Part shown: in pieces, positions 43,831-44,180 of the stretch
Position numbering within the stretch: position 1 is the stretch's first letter
Layout: the number at the start of each line of letters is the position of its first letter
Source of the DNA: Bacteroidota bacterium
GTDB lineage: Bacteria > Bacteroidota > Bacteroidia > Bacteroidales > Tenuifilaceae
Reading direction: 5' to 3'
Assembly (NCBI GenBank): GCA_029558675.1
Contig: JAKQEF010000124.1
Span: 1 to 44,180 of the forward strand
Length of the DNA stretch: 44,180 nt
Position numbers and translations under genes: made by a program
Notes under the pieces: model-generated
The model's input: the letters and a program-made list of their open reading frames with translations, nothing else
Told to the model about the DNA's origin: nothing
Databases searched by the model: none

Positions 43831-43838
43831 TATTTTTG
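43831..43838 (+). promoter_or_regulatory. Candidate -7 element for the permease gene
   Basis: TATTTTTG matches TAnnTTTG exactly, 18 bases before the TTG start at 43857. No -33 TTG at the usual distance is visible. Confidence 0.35.
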
Positions 43839-43856
43839 TTCCTTTAACCCATCGAA

Positions 43857-44180
43857 TTGAAACCTGAATTTTTCATAGCGCAACGCCTAACCGATGCTTC
43901 GGCGGGTAAAGTCAGCCTCTCCCTGCCCTTTGTCCGCATCTCTACGATTGCTGTAGCCCTCAGCCTTTCTGTGATGATTATTGCTGTCGGCGTAATGGTT
44001 GGCTTTAAAAAGGAGATTACCGAAAAGACCATTGGCTTCGGAAGCCATATCCAGATGGTAAACTACGATAGCAACATCTCTTTCGAAACCCACCCTATTC
44101 CCAGTACTCTGGAATTCTTGCCCGATATCCAATCGATAAAAGGCGTTAGACACATTCAAACCTTTGCTCTGAAGCCGGGA
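43857..44180 (+). CDS. ABC transporter permease, LolC/LolE (FtsX) type, 5' part only
   Basis: The frame is open from a TTG at 43857 to the window edge (108 codons) and has no stop inside the window. The visible N terminus reads KPEFFIAQRLTDA, then VRISTIAVALSLSVMIIAVGVMVGFKKEI, the first membrane helix with the RI...A/VALxxxVMI...VGFKKEI pattern common to LolC/E and MacB-like permeases. EKTIGFGSHIQMVNYDSN then starts the periplasmic domain. The start must be TTG, since no ATG or GTG occurs in a good position. With LolD it could form a lipoprotein exporter, but the LolD-like gene lies 4 kb away in the other orientation and the pairing is inference. Confidence 0.8.
   Translation, partial: MKPEFFIAQRLTDASAGKVSLSLPFVRISTIAVALSLSVMIIAVGVMVGFKKEITEKTIGFGSHIQMVNYDSNISFETHPIPSTLEFLPDIQSIKGVRHIQTFALKPG

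Overview
The window is a stretch of a Bacteroidota chromosome, most likely from a Bacteroidales-type lineage. The evidence is a type IX secretion (T9SS) gene set: a PorE-like OmpA protein, PorP/SprF, and a giant PKD protein with a type B C-terminal domain. Other Bacteroidota signs are short lipoprotein signals, a Tricorn homologue, DUF1573 and AMP nucleosidase genes, and repeated matches to the Bacteroides-type -7 promoter element TAnnTTTG. No rRNA or tRNA gene was seen. The genus cannot be told from the sequence alone.

Layout. 1-5.8 kb: yqgE, then a compact minus-strand operon (AMP nucleosidase, holA, rhomboid protease, NUDIX hydrolase, class IV aminotransferase-fold protein), an orphan HSDR_N_2 nuclease-like gene and a GNAT acetyltransferase. 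5.8-12.5 kb: three tandem paralogues built from a signal peptide, TPRs and a PD40 beta-propeller. Only one carries the CarboxypepD-like, OmpA and SPOR-like modules that make it PorE-like. 12.8-17.5 kb: a 2-oxoacid dehydrogenase E2, an ABC ATPase/membrane protein pair and a sodium:solute symporter. 17.5-18.4 kb: an RHH/PIN toxin-antitoxin pair bracketed by two copies of a 29-bp palindrome. 18.4-24.9 kb: two overlapping lipoprotein genes (TPR and LPP20 types) and a divergent Tricorn-like protease.

24.9-26.3 kb is the most unusual part. A Y1 (HUH) transposase gene of the IS200/RAYT type sits between two arrays of a GC-rich hairpin repeat, 5 cores on the left and 9 on the right, joined by three interchangeable linker types. 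It resembles a REP/RAYT system but has its own repeat sequence and a mosaic organisation.

26.7-35.8 kb: an 8-kb gene for a secreted PKD-repeat protein of 2688 residues, followed directly by a PorP/SprF gene, an arrangement like sprB-sprF. 36-44 kb: Fe-type superoxide dismutase, a DUF1573 protein, a class I/II aminotransferase, a TrmN6-like tRNA methyltransferase, a LolD-like ATPase, saccharopine dehydrogenase, a NamZ-type muramidase, a viroplasmin-type RNase H1, and the 5' end of a LolC/E-like ABC permease cut by the window edge.

The surface theme is consistent: envelope scaffold proteins (PorE-like and paralogues), an outer-membrane T9SS partner (PorP), its probable giant cargo, lipoproteins, lipoprotein-transport ABC parts and cell-wall hydrolysis. 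The rest is ordinary housekeeping.
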